Positions 7,765 to 13,961 of a stretch of DNA of 13,961 nt are shown here, piece after piece. This DNA is from Desulfuromonadales bacterium (lineage in GTDB: Bacteria; Desulfobacterota; Desulfuromonadia; Desulfuromonadales; BM103), in assembly GCA_030630015.1 (NCBI GenBank), contig DAOVNV010000031.1, positions 1-13,961 on the forward strand. The letters are read 5' to 3'. Under the pieces are notes generated by a model. The model was given only the letters and a program-made list of their open reading frames with translations. It made no database searches and was not told where the DNA came from. Position 1 is the first letter of the stretch. The number at the start of each line of letters is the position of its first letter. Made by a program: the position numbers and the translations under genes.

Positions 7765-7793
7765 TTGCTTCTAGAGGTATTATTGTCTATACT
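7765..7793 (+). promoter_or_regulatory. Strong sigma70-type promoter for the 117-aa membrane protein gene
   Basis: TTGCTT (7765-7770) and TATACT (7788-7793) are separated by exactly 17 bases, with an AT-rich downstream region. The expected start is near 7800, giving a leader of about 45 bases before the ATG at 7846. This is the best promoter match in the window. Confidence 0.7.
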
Positions 7794-7845
7794 GACTAAC
7801 ATAACTAATAAATCTGTTGGTCTTGATCTTTTTTGGAGACCGGCC

Positions 7846-8199
7846 ATGAACGAGCATCTTATTTTCGGGCTGTTTGCCCTGTATGTCGTTGCAATCTCTC
7901 TCTATGGGATACTGTCGGGTTCCAGTGATGCCCGCCTGGCTTTGGTTCGCAAGGTCTGGGGGCGAGTGCACGGTCTTTCTCTCTATTTTTGTGTTCATGT
8001 TATTTTACCCCTGCTGGTGGGGATCATGTTCATCGGCTGGGGAACCGTCAATTTCAGCATCCCTGGTTCCAGTGGGGCTGAAAAGAAGCTTTCAGGTGTC
8101 GTTCTGAAGCTGGATTGGCATGCGATCCAGAAGATGAAGGATGCTGCCGGTAAAGACTTTAAACCTGAAATTTATTTACCTATCCCCCTATGCGCCTGA
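7846..8199 (+). CDS. Unknown 117-aa protein with two membrane helices
   Basis: I do not recognise this family. The frame is open further upstream, but ATG 7846 is preceded by GGAGA (7835-7839) at 6 bases and by a strong promoter at 7765-7793, which fixes the start. Residues about 4-25 (HLIFGLFALYVVAISLYGIL) and about 47-70 (LYFCVHVILPLLVGIMFIGW) are hydrophobic enough to span the membrane. They are joined by a basic loop with RLALVRKVWGRVHG. A polar tail (about 75-117) containing EKKLSGVVLKLDWHAIQKMKDAAGKDF follows and ends in PIPLCA. The gene lies upstream of htpG on the same strand, but 156 bases and a separate promoter-like site lie between them. Function unknown; a small envelope or stress protein is only a guess. 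Confidence 0.75.
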   Translation: MNEHLIFGLFALYVVAISLYGILSGSSDARLALVRKVWGRVHGLSLYFCVHVILPLLVGIMFIGWGTVNFSIPGSSGAEKKLSGVVLKLDWHAIQKMKDAAGKDFKPEIYLPIPLCA

Positions 8200-8230
8200 A
8201 GTTTTACCTTCCTGTACGCTTGATCCTGTC

Positions 8231-8259
8231 TTGACAATCGTTGCTTCACTGATTATCTT
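8231..8259 (+). promoter_or_regulatory. Candidate htpG promoter (sigma70-like)
   Basis: A perfect -35 TTGACA (8231-8236) is followed after 17 bases by TATCTT (8254-8259), a 4/6 match to TATAAT. The start would be near 8266, leaving a leader of about 90 bases. I looked for a sigma32 promoter (CTTGAAA with CCCATnT) and found no correctly spaced pair, and no CIRCE element. Confidence 0.5.
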
Positions 8260-8355
8260 CCCAGCGGCAGACTCACCATGTCTGCTTCTTGAGCGTGACA
8301 CGAAAAGTGTGGTTTTATCCATGCAAAATATTTTTTTTGAGAGGAACAGGCTGTT

Positions 8356-10215
8356 ATGACTGAGCAGAAGGCACCAGAGCAGGGTACGATCTCCATTCAC
8401 ACTGAGAATATCTTCCCGATTATCAAAAAGTGGTTGTATAGCGAAAAGGAAATCTTCCTCAGAGAGCTGATATCCAATGCTGTCGATGCTATTCACAAGT
8501 TGCAGCACGTCAACCTTGTCGAGGGTTTACGTCTTGCCGATGAATATGCCGTTGATGTCATGGTCGACGCAGAGGCCGGAACCCTGACTGTGAAGGACAA
8601 CGGTATTGGCATGACCGCCGATGAGATTCGTCGTTACATCAATCAGGTGGCTTTTTCTTCGGCGGAAGAGTTTATTGAGAAATTCAAGGATATAGATGAC
8701 AAGAACCAGATCATCGGGCATTTCGGGCTCGGTTTTTATTCGTCGTTCATGGTCGCCAGCCGGGTTGAAATCAAGTCTCTCAGCTACCAGGAGGGTGCAG
8801 TTGGCACCCATTGGAGCTGTGACGGGACAACAAACTATGAACTGTCCGAGATCGACATGCAGGAGCGTGGGACCGAAGTGATCCTGCACTTTGACAAAGA
8901 TGAACGAGAGTTTCTGGAAACAGTCAAGATCCGCGAAGTGCTGACTCGTTATTGCAATTTCCTGCCAATCCCGATCCGCCTGGGTGGGGATATTGTCAAC
9001 GACCAGAACCCGCTCTGGACAAAAACTCCCGGTGAAGTCACTGATGATGAATACGTTGCATTCTACCGCAAACTTTACCCGATGGCTGATGAGCCGCTGT
9101 TCTGGATACATCTCAATATCGACTTTCCATTCAATCTCAAGGGTATTCTCTATTTCCCGAAGCTGACAACTGAGTTTGACCTGACCCGCAGCTACATCAA
9201 GCTGTTCTGCAACCAGGTTTTTGTTTCAGATAACTGCACCGAGTTGATACCGGAGTTCCTGACGCCTTTGCAGGGGTGCCTGGATGCGCCAGATCTGCCC
9301 CTGAATATCTCACGGAGTTATCTGCAGAACGATCCACAGGTCCGTAAAATCCAGGAAGTTATTTCCGGGCGGGTTGCAGGAAAACTGCTTGATCTGGCCA
9401 AGGATGATCGTGCCGATTTCGCCAAAGTCTGGGAAACTATCCATACTTTTGTCAAATTCGGCATGATGCGTGACGACAAATTCAATGAAAAGCTTAAAGA
9501 TAATGTCATCTACGCCTTGGCTGGCAGCGATGGCTGGTCAACCTTGCCCGAGTATCTCGAACGGGCAACCGACAAACATGCCAACAAAGTCTATTACACA
9601 ACCAATGAAACTGCCCAGGCCACTTACCTGAAGTTGTTTAAATCGCAGGGTCTCGAGGCGTTAGTGCTGGATGCGCCTATCGACAGCCACTTCATCCAGT
9701 TTCTGGAAATGGGCAATTCTGAGCTGACCTTTGCGCGAGTCGATGCTGATGTTACGGAGAACCTCCTCGAACAGGATTCTTCTGGTTCCCTGGTTGACGG
9801 GGAGGAGGGCAAAAGCCGTGATCAGCGTATTCAGGAACTGTTCGAGAAAGAGCTGGAAAAAAATGAGGGAATCAGCGTACGGGTAGAGAGTCTCAAAGAC
9901 CCTTCCGTGCCGGCTATGGTGCTGTTTGCCGAGCAAAGCAGGAGATTTCAGGAGATGACGCGCACGTTCGGTCAGAATGATGCTTTATCGACCGGAGAAC
10001 ATACCTTGCTGATCAATGCCGCCAGTCCGGTTGTTCGCCACGCTCTTGAGTTTCAGACAGCGGGGCGTGCGGAAGATGCGGCCTTGCTGATCGAGCAGGT
10101 TTATGATCTCGCTATGTTGAATTGCCAGGTTTTTGATCGGGAACGCATGGAGCGTTTCCTGGAGCGTAGCAACCAGTTGCTTGGCAGGATCGAACCGGAA
10201 GTTAAGGGCCAGTAA
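8356..10215 (+). CDS. htpG: HtpG, bacterial Hsp90 chaperone
   Basis: A 619-aa full-length Hsp90 homologue. The N-terminal GHKL ATPase has RELISNAVDAI (residues 36-46; Glu37 catalytic, Asn41 magnesium ligand), VKDNGIGMT (79-87; Asp81 contacts adenine) and the lid/glycine loop GHFGLGFYSSF (121-131). A middle domain with WTKTPGEVTDDEY, KGILYFP and the conserved NISRSYLQ segment follows, then a diverged C-terminal dimerisation domain ending without a eukaryotic MEEVD tail. It is a cytosolic ATP-dependent chaperone that remodels client proteins with DnaK under stress. Start ATG 8356 has a GAGAGGAAC purine run upstream and matches the usual family N-terminus (residues TISIHTENIFP). Transcribed alone or from 8231; a long hairpin follows its stop. 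Confidence 0.97.
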   Translation: MTEQKAPEQGTISIHTENIFPIIKKWLYSEKEIFLRELISNAVDAIHKLQHVNLVEGLRLADEYAVDVMVDAEAGTLTVKDNGIGMTADEIRRYINQVAFSSAEEFIEKFKDIDDKNQIIGHFGLGFYSSFMVASRVEIKSLSYQEGAVGTHWSCDGTTNYELSEIDMQERGTEVILHFDKDEREFLETVKIREVLTRYCNFLPIPIRLGGDIVNDQNPLWTKTPGEVTDDEYVAFYRKLYPMADEPLFWIHLNIDFPFNLKGILYFPKLTTEFDLTRSYIKLFCNQVFVSDNCTELIPEFLTPLQGCLDAPDLPLNISRSYLQNDPQVRKIQEVISGRVAGKLLDLAKDDRADFAKVWETIHTFVKFGMMRDDKFNEKLKDNVIYALAGSDGWSTLPEYLERATDKHANKVYYTTNETAQATYLKLFKSQGLEALVLDAPIDSHFIQFLEMGNSELTFARVDADVTENLLEQDSSGSLVDGEEGKSRDQRIQELFEKELEKNEGISVRVESLKDPSVPAMVLFAEQSRRFQEMTRTFGQNDALSTGEHTLLINAASPVVRHALEFQTAGRAEDAALLIEQVYDLAMLNCQVFDRERMERFLERSNQLLGRIEPEVKGQ

Positions 10216-10221
10216 GGAGTG

Positions 10222-10261
10222 AGGCGCGAGGAGGATAAGAATACTTGTCCTCCTCGCGCCT
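10222..10261. terminator. Long perfect hairpin between convergent htpG and fxsA
   Basis: AGGCGCGAGGAGGA (10222-10235) pairs perfectly over 14 bp with 10248-10261. A T-G wobble and AAG/CTT extend the stem to about 18 bp with an AATA tetraloop (10240-10243). It sits 6 bases after the htpG stop and 6 bases from the fxsA stop, so it can serve both strands. Neither side has a clean U-tract, which is odd for an intrinsic terminator; it may also protect 3' ends or block antisense transcription. Confidence 0.75.
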
Positions 10262-10267
10262 AGCGAT

Positions 10268-10660
10268 TTAATATCGGTGAATGTGGATACTCCCTTGCTC
10301 GATATTTCTCTGCACCCAGCGTGACAGCACCCCACGCCAGAAATTGCGGCTGAACGGCGCCAGGAAAGTAAAGCCAACCAGGTCCGTGCAGAACCCGGGC
10401 GTCAGTAGCAGCAAGCCCCCGACCAGTATCATTGCTCCATCCAGAAGAACTTCGCCCGGCATCCGCCCCTGTTCCATCTCTATCTGAATTCTGCGAACGA
10501 TTTCGACACCCTGCGTTCTGGCCAGCCAGGCGCCGGCGACACCGGTCAGCAAAATTAAGAGAATTGTCGAAAAAAGGCCGATCTGTCGGCCTGCTTCGAT
10601 CAGGACATAAAGTTCCAGAAGAGGGATGCATGTAAAGAGAATCAGTAGTCTTATGAACAC
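10268..10660 (-). CDS. fxsA: FxsA family cytoplasmic membrane protein
   Basis: A 130-aa membrane protein that matches FxsA along its length: the N-terminal helix FIRLLILFTCIPLLELYVLIEAG, the second helix STILLILLTGVAGAWLARTQG, then the DGAMILVGGLLLLTPGFCTDLVGF segment with the family's conserved TPGF(C/L)TD loop. E. coli FxsA relieves phage T7 exclusion by the F plasmid when overproduced; its normal role is unclear. The start is GTG at 10658-10660, with AAGGA (minus strand, 10668-10672) 7 bases upstream; no better ATG covers the first helix. Convergent with htpG, and probably transcribed alone from the extended -10 site upstream. Confidence 0.92.
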   Translation of the reverse strand: MFIRLLILFTCIPLLELYVLIEAGRQIGLFSTILLILLTGVAGAWLARTQGVEIVRRIQIEMEQGRMPGEVLLDGAMILVGGLLLLTPGFCTDLVGFTFLAPFSRNFWRGVLSRWVQRNIEQGSIHIHRY

Positions 10661-10698
10661 GCTCTCGTCCTTAATGTTTGTTATTTAATGAAGTTGTA

Positions 10699-10724
10699 AT
10701 CATATCATGTGAAAGATATGTCAA
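10699..10724 (-). promoter_or_regulatory. Likely fxsA promoter with extended -10
   Basis: On the minus strand TGA-TATGAT (plus ATCATATCA, 10699-10707) gives an extended -10 TGnTATGAT, 5/6 in the hexamer. A perfect TTGACA (plus TGTCAA, 10719-10724) lies only 14 bases upstream, too close for standard spacing, so the extended -10 may do most of the work. Confidence 0.45.
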
Positions 10725-10770
10725 TCAATGATCTATCTGATAACTAATTGAATTTACAATGGAAAATACT

Positions 10771-10787
10771 TGCCTAAAAAATAGGCA
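10771..10787. repeat. Short perfect inverted repeat, possible operator
   Basis: TGCCTA (10771-10776) and TAGGCA (10782-10787) flank an AAAAA spacer, in the AT-rich gap between fxsA and mazG. It could bind a dimeric regulator or simply form a small hairpin. No U-run beyond the stem. Confidence 0.3.
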
Positions 10788-10825
10788 CAATGTCAACTCG
10801 GGTGTATTCAGGTTTTCTGGGTCAG

Positions 10826-10871
10826 CTGTCCACACGGTTTTCAACGAGTTGTCCACAGTTGTTGTGGAAAA
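10826..10871. promoter_or_regulatory. Cluster of three DnaA-box-like 9-mers
   Basis: CTGTCCACA (10826-10834, plus, 7/9 to TTATCCACA), TTGTCCACA (10849-10857, plus, 8/9) and TTTTCCACA (minus strand, plus-strand 10863-10871, 8/9) occur within 46 bases. They lie next to an AT-rich stretch (about 10673-10795). This arrangement resembles part of an oriC or a DnaA-titrating/regulatory site. No dnaA, dnaN or gyrB is in the window, so origin function is only a possibility. Confidence 0.55.
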
Positions 10872-10875
10872 GCCT

Positions 10876-10902
10876 AAAGATGCTTGAAAGTGCATGCTTT
10901 TT
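10876..10902. terminator. Weak hairpin after the mazG stop
   Basis: AAAGATGC (10876-10883) pairs with GCAT-G-CTTT (10892-10900, one bulged G) around an 8-base loop, followed on the plus strand by TT. On the minus strand it lies immediately after the mazG TAA (10904-10906). It could end mazG transcription, but the stem is AT-rich and bulged. Confidence 0.35.
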
Positions 10903-10903
10903 A

Positions 10904-11635
10904 TTAATCCTGCCCTGAACTGCATGGTTTTATGACCGTTGTGACTGAAGTCCTGTTGTCGTTTGTCGTAGAGAAAAAATCCATTTTGTCAAGAAGTTTT
11001 CTGACGTGTTGGCGTAATATTTGTTCTGCATCGAACCCCGCCTCGCGGGCCTGTTTTACCAGGCTGAACAGTGCCTCGCCCAACATGTTTTCTGTGGGCT
11101 GTCTGGGGAGCTTGTTCTGCAAGGCATGAGTTGGGGGAAGATCAATACCGTTTTTGTGTGCTCTGTCGAGGAGTTTCTGAGCCCGCTGCAGGGCAGGCAG
11201 TTTGCCGGGGATCTGCCCCAGCGGATGTATCGTTTCATCAGGGTTCTTTTTCTCCTGGCGTTTGATGGATTCCCACTGGTGGTCCAGTTCGGAGTCCGAT
11301 AGTGAACGATCGCATTCGGAAAAAACGTGCGGGTGGCGACGGATTAGTTTGCCGGCAATGCTTTCAGCAACATCGGCAAAATCAAAATGATCGCCTTCAT
11401 CGAAGATCTGCGCTATGAAAACAACCTGCAGTAGCAGGTCACCGGCCTCATCCCTGATCGCATCTACATCTCCAGTTTCAATAGCATCGACAAGTTCAGC
11501 AGCTTCTTCGAGGATATACGGTGCAAGACTTTGCGGTGTTTGCTGAGCATCCCACGGGCAGCCATCCGGGGCACGCAGAGCTTTCATCACATCGAGCAGG
11601 TCGAGCATTGCCTGCGCAGGGTCTTTTGCATGCAT
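10904..11635 (-). CDS. mazG: MazG nucleoside triphosphate pyrophosphohydrolase, degenerate second domain
   Basis: A 243-aa MazG homologue (E. coli MazG 263 aa has two tandem domains). The N-terminal domain is typical: CPWDAQQTPQSL (26-37), then the metal-binding EExxE at Glu43, Glu44 and Glu47, with ExxD at Glu63 and Asp66, and the domain end RRHPHVF (99-105). The linker WESIKRQEK leads into a second domain, PALQRAQKLLDRAHKNGIDLP. That domain lacks its EExxE helix: about a dozen residues are missing and the text resumes at MLGEALFSLVKQAREAGFDAEQILR, with the usual GDLLF changed to GEALF. Hydrolysis of (d)NTPs, possibly lowering ppGpp, must then rest on the first domain. Start ATG 11635 has AAGGA about 10 bases upstream. 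The C-terminal tail (from about 222) is poorly conserved. Confidence 0.93.
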   Translation of the reverse strand: MHAKDPAQAMLDLLDVMKALRAPDGCPWDAQQTPQSLAPYILEEAAELVDAIETGDVDAIRDEAGDLLLQVVFIAQIFDEGDHFDFADVAESIAGKLIRRHPHVFSECDRSLSDSELDHQWESIKRQEKKNPDETIHPLGQIPGKLPALQRAQKLLDRAHKNGIDLPPTHALQNKLPRQPTENMLGEALFSLVKQAREAGFDAEQILRQHVRKLLDKMDFFSTTNDNRTSVTTVIKPCSSGQD

Positions 11636-11868
11636 AAATCGATATTCCTTGTTCCAATTTGTGGGTGTAAAAGCAATGGCTCTGTAAAATCACGATATTG
11701 ATGGTGCCCACTTCTACCGCAGCTACGAGGTGATTGCAAGATTTGTCAGGCAGGCGTATTTTGTAGGAAGTTACCTCACGAACAAAACCACTAAATCCTT
11801 GCAAAAATGTGATTAATACGTTACTAAGCTACACTTAACTGTCGCCCCCCTGTTTTTGAGCTTTTCCC

Positions 11869-11898
11869 TTGACAGTATCCAACTGGTTCCGATATTTA
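11869..11898 (+). promoter_or_regulatory. Probable promoter of the DUF177-rpmF-plsX-fabH operon
   Basis: A perfect TTGACA (11869-11874) is followed after 18 bases by TATTTA (11893-11898). It lies about 33 bases before the DUF177 start. The rest of the 295-base gap (11636-11930) shows no gene I can support; a weak minus-strand TTGCAA/TAGAAG pair there might serve mazG. Confidence 0.5.
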
Positions 11899-11930
11899 AT
11901 CGCTTCCTTTTATAGGCGAGAGGTTTCCTC

Positions 11931-12479
11931 ATGCATATTCCGACAGGTAATCTGCAGGGGCGACCACGGAGTATTAAGTTTAGTGAAGCGGTTGAGAAGT
12001 TTCCTGCCCTGGTTGTACTGGCAGAGCAGGGCGAGGTTGTTTTCAGAGGCGAGGTTGTTGCGAACCTGAAGGCTTCTTTGGTTGACGGGATGGTTCGTGT
12101 AGAAGGACATGTCGCTGCAGAAGTCACTCTGACTTGCAGTCGATGCCTTGAACCGGTTGAACACCTGGTTGATGTTCCACTGTCGCTTTGCTACTCTGAA
12201 CTTGATCCGCGCGAAAGTGCTGGTGATGTGGAAGAGATGGAACTCACCCTGAAGGACCTTGATTTGATCCCTTATCAGGGAGATGAGATCAACTTGGGTC
12301 CGGAAATTGCCCACGAACTGATAATGGCTCTGCCGCAAACGGTCCTTTGCCGTGAGGATTGTCTCGGGTTGTGCCCGGTTTGCGGCATTGATTTGAATAA
12401 GAATACATGTCAGTGTGAGCCCCCTGTTTTCCATGAAGGGCTGGCTCGACTGAAAAATTTTAAGGCAAAACGTGATTGA
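11931..12479 (+). CDS. DUF177 / YceD family protein (23S rRNA accumulation factor)
   Basis: A 182-aa DUF177 protein, with the typical position just before rpmF. The family-defining LTCSRCLEP motif (Cys69, Cys72) sits in the centre. The C-terminus has a cysteine cluster CREDCLGLCPVCGIDLN (Cys140, 144, 148, 151) plus Cys160 and Cys162, which looks metal-binding and is common in non-enterobacterial members. YceD homologues are reported to be needed for normal 23S rRNA accumulation in E. coli and plants. Start ATG 11931 has GAGAGG (11918-11923) at 7 bases; the SD is also part of a tiny GAGG-TTT-CCTC inverted repeat (11920-11930). Likely co-transcribed with rpmF, 97 bases downstream. Confidence 0.9.
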   Translation: MHIPTGNLQGRPRSIKFSEAVEKFPALVVLAEQGEVVFRGEVVANLKASLVDGMVRVEGHVAAEVTLTCSRCLEPVEHLVDVPLSLCYSELDPRESAGDVEEMELTLKDLDLIPYQGDEINLGPEIAHELIMALPQTVLCREDCLGLCPVCGIDLNKNTCQCEPPVFHEGLARLKNFKAKRD

Positions 12480-12576
12480 TCGAAAGGTGGCATTTTAGAC
12501 GGCATTTGACATGCCCGGTTCATTTTAACGTCAATAAACAAACCTGTTTGGGTTGATACGAGGAGAAATTGTTACC

Positions 12577-12759
12577 ATGGCAGTTCCAAAGAAAAAAACA
12601 TCCAAATCAAAACGTGACATGCGTCGTTCCCATGATGCTCTGAAAGCTCCTGGTATGTCGATTTGTCCTCAATGCCAGGAGCCGAAGCAGTCGCATCGAG
12701 CCTGTCCTTCGTGCGGTTATTACAAGGGCAAGAACGTTAGCGGTTCCGATGAGACCTAA
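12577..12759 (+). CDS. rpmF: Ribosomal protein bL32
   Basis: A 60-aa bL32 of the large ribosomal subunit. The N-terminus MAVPKKKTSKSKRDMRRSHDA is diagnostic. A complete zinc ribbon is present: Cys30-x2-Cys33 and Cys43-x2-Cys46 (CPQC and CPSC), i.e. the zinc-binding C+ form. Start ATG 12577 follows AGGAGA (12561-12566) at 10 bases; in-frame codons before it do not belong to the family N-terminus. The stop TAA overlaps the SD of plsX (AAGGGG, 12758-12763), so translation of the two is likely linked. Confidence 0.97.
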   Translation: MAVPKKKTSKSKRDMRRSHDALKAPGMSICPQCQEPKQSHRACPSCGYYKGKNVSGSDET

Positions 12760-12771
12760 GGGGCAATCCGT

Positions 12772-13833
12772 TTGAGTAGAAAACGTATTGTCGTAGCGGT
12801 CGATGTCATGGGCGGCGATCATGCGCCCTCGCATGAGATTGCCGGCGCTGTCATGGCAGCCAGGCGCTGGCAGATACCGATTGTGCTTGTCGGTCAGGTA
12901 GACCAGATCGAGCACGAATTGTCCTGCCACCAGGTTGACGGTCTGGATATTTCCGTTCGTCAGGCATCTGAAGTCGTGGGTATGCATGACTCGGCTTCAG
13001 ACGCAGTCCGCAAAAAAAAGGACTCGTCAATCCGGGTCGCTTTCAATATGGTCAAAGCCGGTGAGGCGCAGGCCGTGGTCAGTACTGGGAATTCCGGGGC
13101 AACCATGGCCTCTGGCATGTTCGTTCTGAAGCGGATCCCCGGCATAGAGCGGCCAGCTATTGCAACCATCGTCCCAAATTTGAAGGATCAGACGGTGATT
13201 CTGGACGTTGGCGGCAATGTTGATTGCAAAGCGTCCCACCTGGTTCAGTTTGCGTTTATGGGCTCTGTTTATGCCTGCCAGGCGCTTGGCAAGGATCAGC
13301 CGCGTGTTGCCCTGCTCTCCAATGGCGAAGAACTGAGCAAGGGGAATGACCTGACCCGGGAAACTCATCGCCTGCTTGAGCACTCTGCCCTGAATTATAC
13401 GGGCTACGTCGAGGGGCGCGACATTTATAATGGCTCTGTCGATGTCGTGGTCTGTGATGGTTTTGTCGGCAATGTGGTCCTGAAGGTTTCCGAGGGACTG
13501 GCGGATGCACTTGGTCGCATGTTGCGGGCCGAATTTGAAGATAAATTCATGGCGCGCATTGGTTATCTGCTGGCCAAACCGGCGCTGAATGCTTTTCGGA
13601 AGAAGGTTGATTACGCAGAATACGGTGGAGCTCCCCTGCTGGGGATTAAGGGAACAGGGATGATCTGCCACGGTAGTTCGAGTCCGCGTGCCATCATGAA
13701 TGCTATTCGTATGGCATATGACAGTGAAGCAAGGCAAGTGACAGAACAGCTCGTCAAGAACATTTCAGAGGTTTTCGGCGATTCAGCTGCCGATGATCAG
13801 TCCCGACCCCCAGTTGAAGGAGAAACGTCGTGA
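12772..13833 (+). CDS. plsX: PlsX phosphate:acyl-ACP acyltransferase
   Basis: A 353-aa PlsX that turns acyl-ACP into acyl-phosphate, the donor used by PlsY to start phospholipid synthesis at the membrane. Conserved blocks are VDVMGGDHAP (residues 10-19), the STGNSGATMA loop, GIERPAIA, LDVGGNVDC, LLSNGEE with KGNDLT, GYVEGRDI, VVVCDGFVGNV and the C-terminal YGGAPLLGIKG. Start is TTG 12772, with AAGGGG 8 bases upstream; no ATG precedes the VDVMGG motif in frame. The rare start could keep expression below that of rpmF. Its stop overlaps the fabH start (GTGA, 13830-13833). Confidence 0.96.
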   Translation: MSRKRIVVAVDVMGGDHAPSHEIAGAVMAARRWQIPIVLVGQVDQIEHELSCHQVDGLDISVRQASEVVGMHDSASDAVRKKKDSSIRVAFNMVKAGEAQAVVSTGNSGATMASGMFVLKRIPGIERPAIATIVPNLKDQTVILDVGGNVDCKASHLVQFAFMGSVYACQALGKDQPRVALLSNGEELSKGNDLTRETHRLLEHSALNYTGYVEGRDIYNGSVDVVVCDGFVGNVVLKVSEGLADALGRMLRAEFEDKFMARIGYLLAKPALNAFRKKVDYAEYGGAPLLGIKGTGMICHGSSSPRAIMNAIRMAYDSEARQVTEQLVKNISEVFGDSAADDQSRPPVEGETS

Positions 13834-13961
13834 TCAGAGCGCGTATTACAGGTACAGGTTCATATATCCCGGAAAAAGTGCTGACCAATTTTGACATCGA
13901 GAAGTTCCTGGATACTTCCGATGAGTGGATCCGCACCCGTACCGGCATTTCTGAACGCCGC
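13830..13961 (+). CDS. fabH: FabH beta-ketoacyl-ACP synthase III (3'-truncated by window)
   Basis: Forty-four N-terminal codons are visible: ARITGTGSYIPEKVLTNFDI then DTSDEWIRTRTGISERR, the hallmark start of FabH, in which DEWIxxRTGIxxRR is near-invariant. FabH condenses acetyl-CoA with malonyl-ACP to begin fatty acid synthesis. The catalytic Cys-His-Asn lie beyond the window. Start GTG 13830 has a strong AAGGAG (13817-13822) 7 bases upstream and overlaps the plsX stop, so the genes are translationally coupled. Confidence 0.95.
   Translation, partial: MIRARITGTGSYIPEKVLTNFDIEKFLDTSDEWIRTRTGISERR

Noticed and set aside
7438..7845. Upstream extension of the 117-aa protein frame to 253 codons
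   Set aside because: It would run antisense through the lipoprotein signal region and over the strong promoter at 7765-7793; ATG 7846 has a proper SD.
11496..11804. Minus-strand open frame of 102 codons over the mazG 5' end and its upstream gap
   Set aside because: It overlaps the strong mazG start in another frame, is cysteine- and arginine-rich without family features, and has no convincing SD.
11636..11868. tRNA or riboswitch in the gap before the DUF177 operon
   Set aside because: No cloverleaf or T-loop GTTCGA motif and no recognisable riboswitch core; only weak imperfect inverted repeats such as CACTTC/GAGGTG.
11918..11930. GAGG-TTT-CCTC mini-hairpin covering the DUF177 SD, as a regulatory switch
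   Set aside because: Only 4 bp with a 3-base loop; too weak to claim as translational control.
12480..12576. TTGACA at about 12507 as a separate rpmF promoter
   Set aside because: No acceptable -10 hexamer at 16-18 bases; the operon promoter upstream of DUF177 is better supported.
13027..13737. Minus-strand open frame of 236 codons inside plsX
   Set aside because: plsX is unambiguous on the other strand; the antisense frame has no recognisable motif.
1..13961. Defence island, phage, transposon or CRISPR content
   Set aside because: No transposase, integrase, direct repeat array, att-like duplication or tRNA is visible; codon use looks uniform by eye. The SMC-like ATPase alone is not enough to call a defence system.

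Overview
The window looks like chromosomal DNA of a Desulfuromonadales-type (Geobacter/Desulfuromonas-like, former delta-proteobacterial) bacterium. The reasons are a GC content slightly above 50 %, short gaps between mostly co-directional genes, Shine-Dalgarno (SD) leaders, the conserved DUF177-rpmF-plsX-fabH order, and an FxsA/MazG/HtpG complement. The taxonomic call is inference from gene content. There is no rRNA, tRNA, CRISPR array, insertion sequence or prophage that I can see.

Layout. (1) 1-3890, plus strand: a tight operon with the 3' part of a TlyA-type rRNA methyltransferase, a roughly 60-codon unknown protein, an SbcC/YhaN-like AAA ATPase with a membrane hairpin, a HIT nucleotide hydrolase and an ICMT-like membrane methyltransferase. 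Stops and starts overlap or nearly touch. (2) 4045-6587, plus strand: a shortened RelA/SpoT homologue with an apparently intact ppGpp hydrolase (HD) site but a degenerate synthetase site, coupled by TGATG to a secreted NodB-type polysaccharide deacetylase. (3) 6606-7598, minus strand: a Bax/glucosaminidase lipoprotein convergent with the deacetylase. (4) 7765-10215, plus strand: a near-consensus sigma70 promoter driving a 117-aa two-helix membrane protein of unknown function, then htpG (Hsp90) with its own promoter. (5) 10268-11635, minus strand: fxsA and a MazG with a collapsed second domain. They are separated by an AT-rich gap carrying three DnaA-box-like 9-mers. (6) 11869-13961, plus strand: the ribosome/lipid operon DUF177 (YceD)-rpmF-plsX-fabH, the last cut by the window edge.

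Functionally the window is mostly housekeeping (translation, phospholipid initiation, chaperone, nucleotide sanitation, cell wall/envelope turnover). The parts most worth a second look are the hydrolase-only-looking RSH protein, the membrane-hairpin SMC-like ATPase with its small coupled partner and no visible nuclease subunit, the DnaA-box cluster next to mazG, the degenerate MazG C-terminal domain, and the unrecognised 117-aa membrane protein. I did not find a clear new multi-gene defence or mobile system here.
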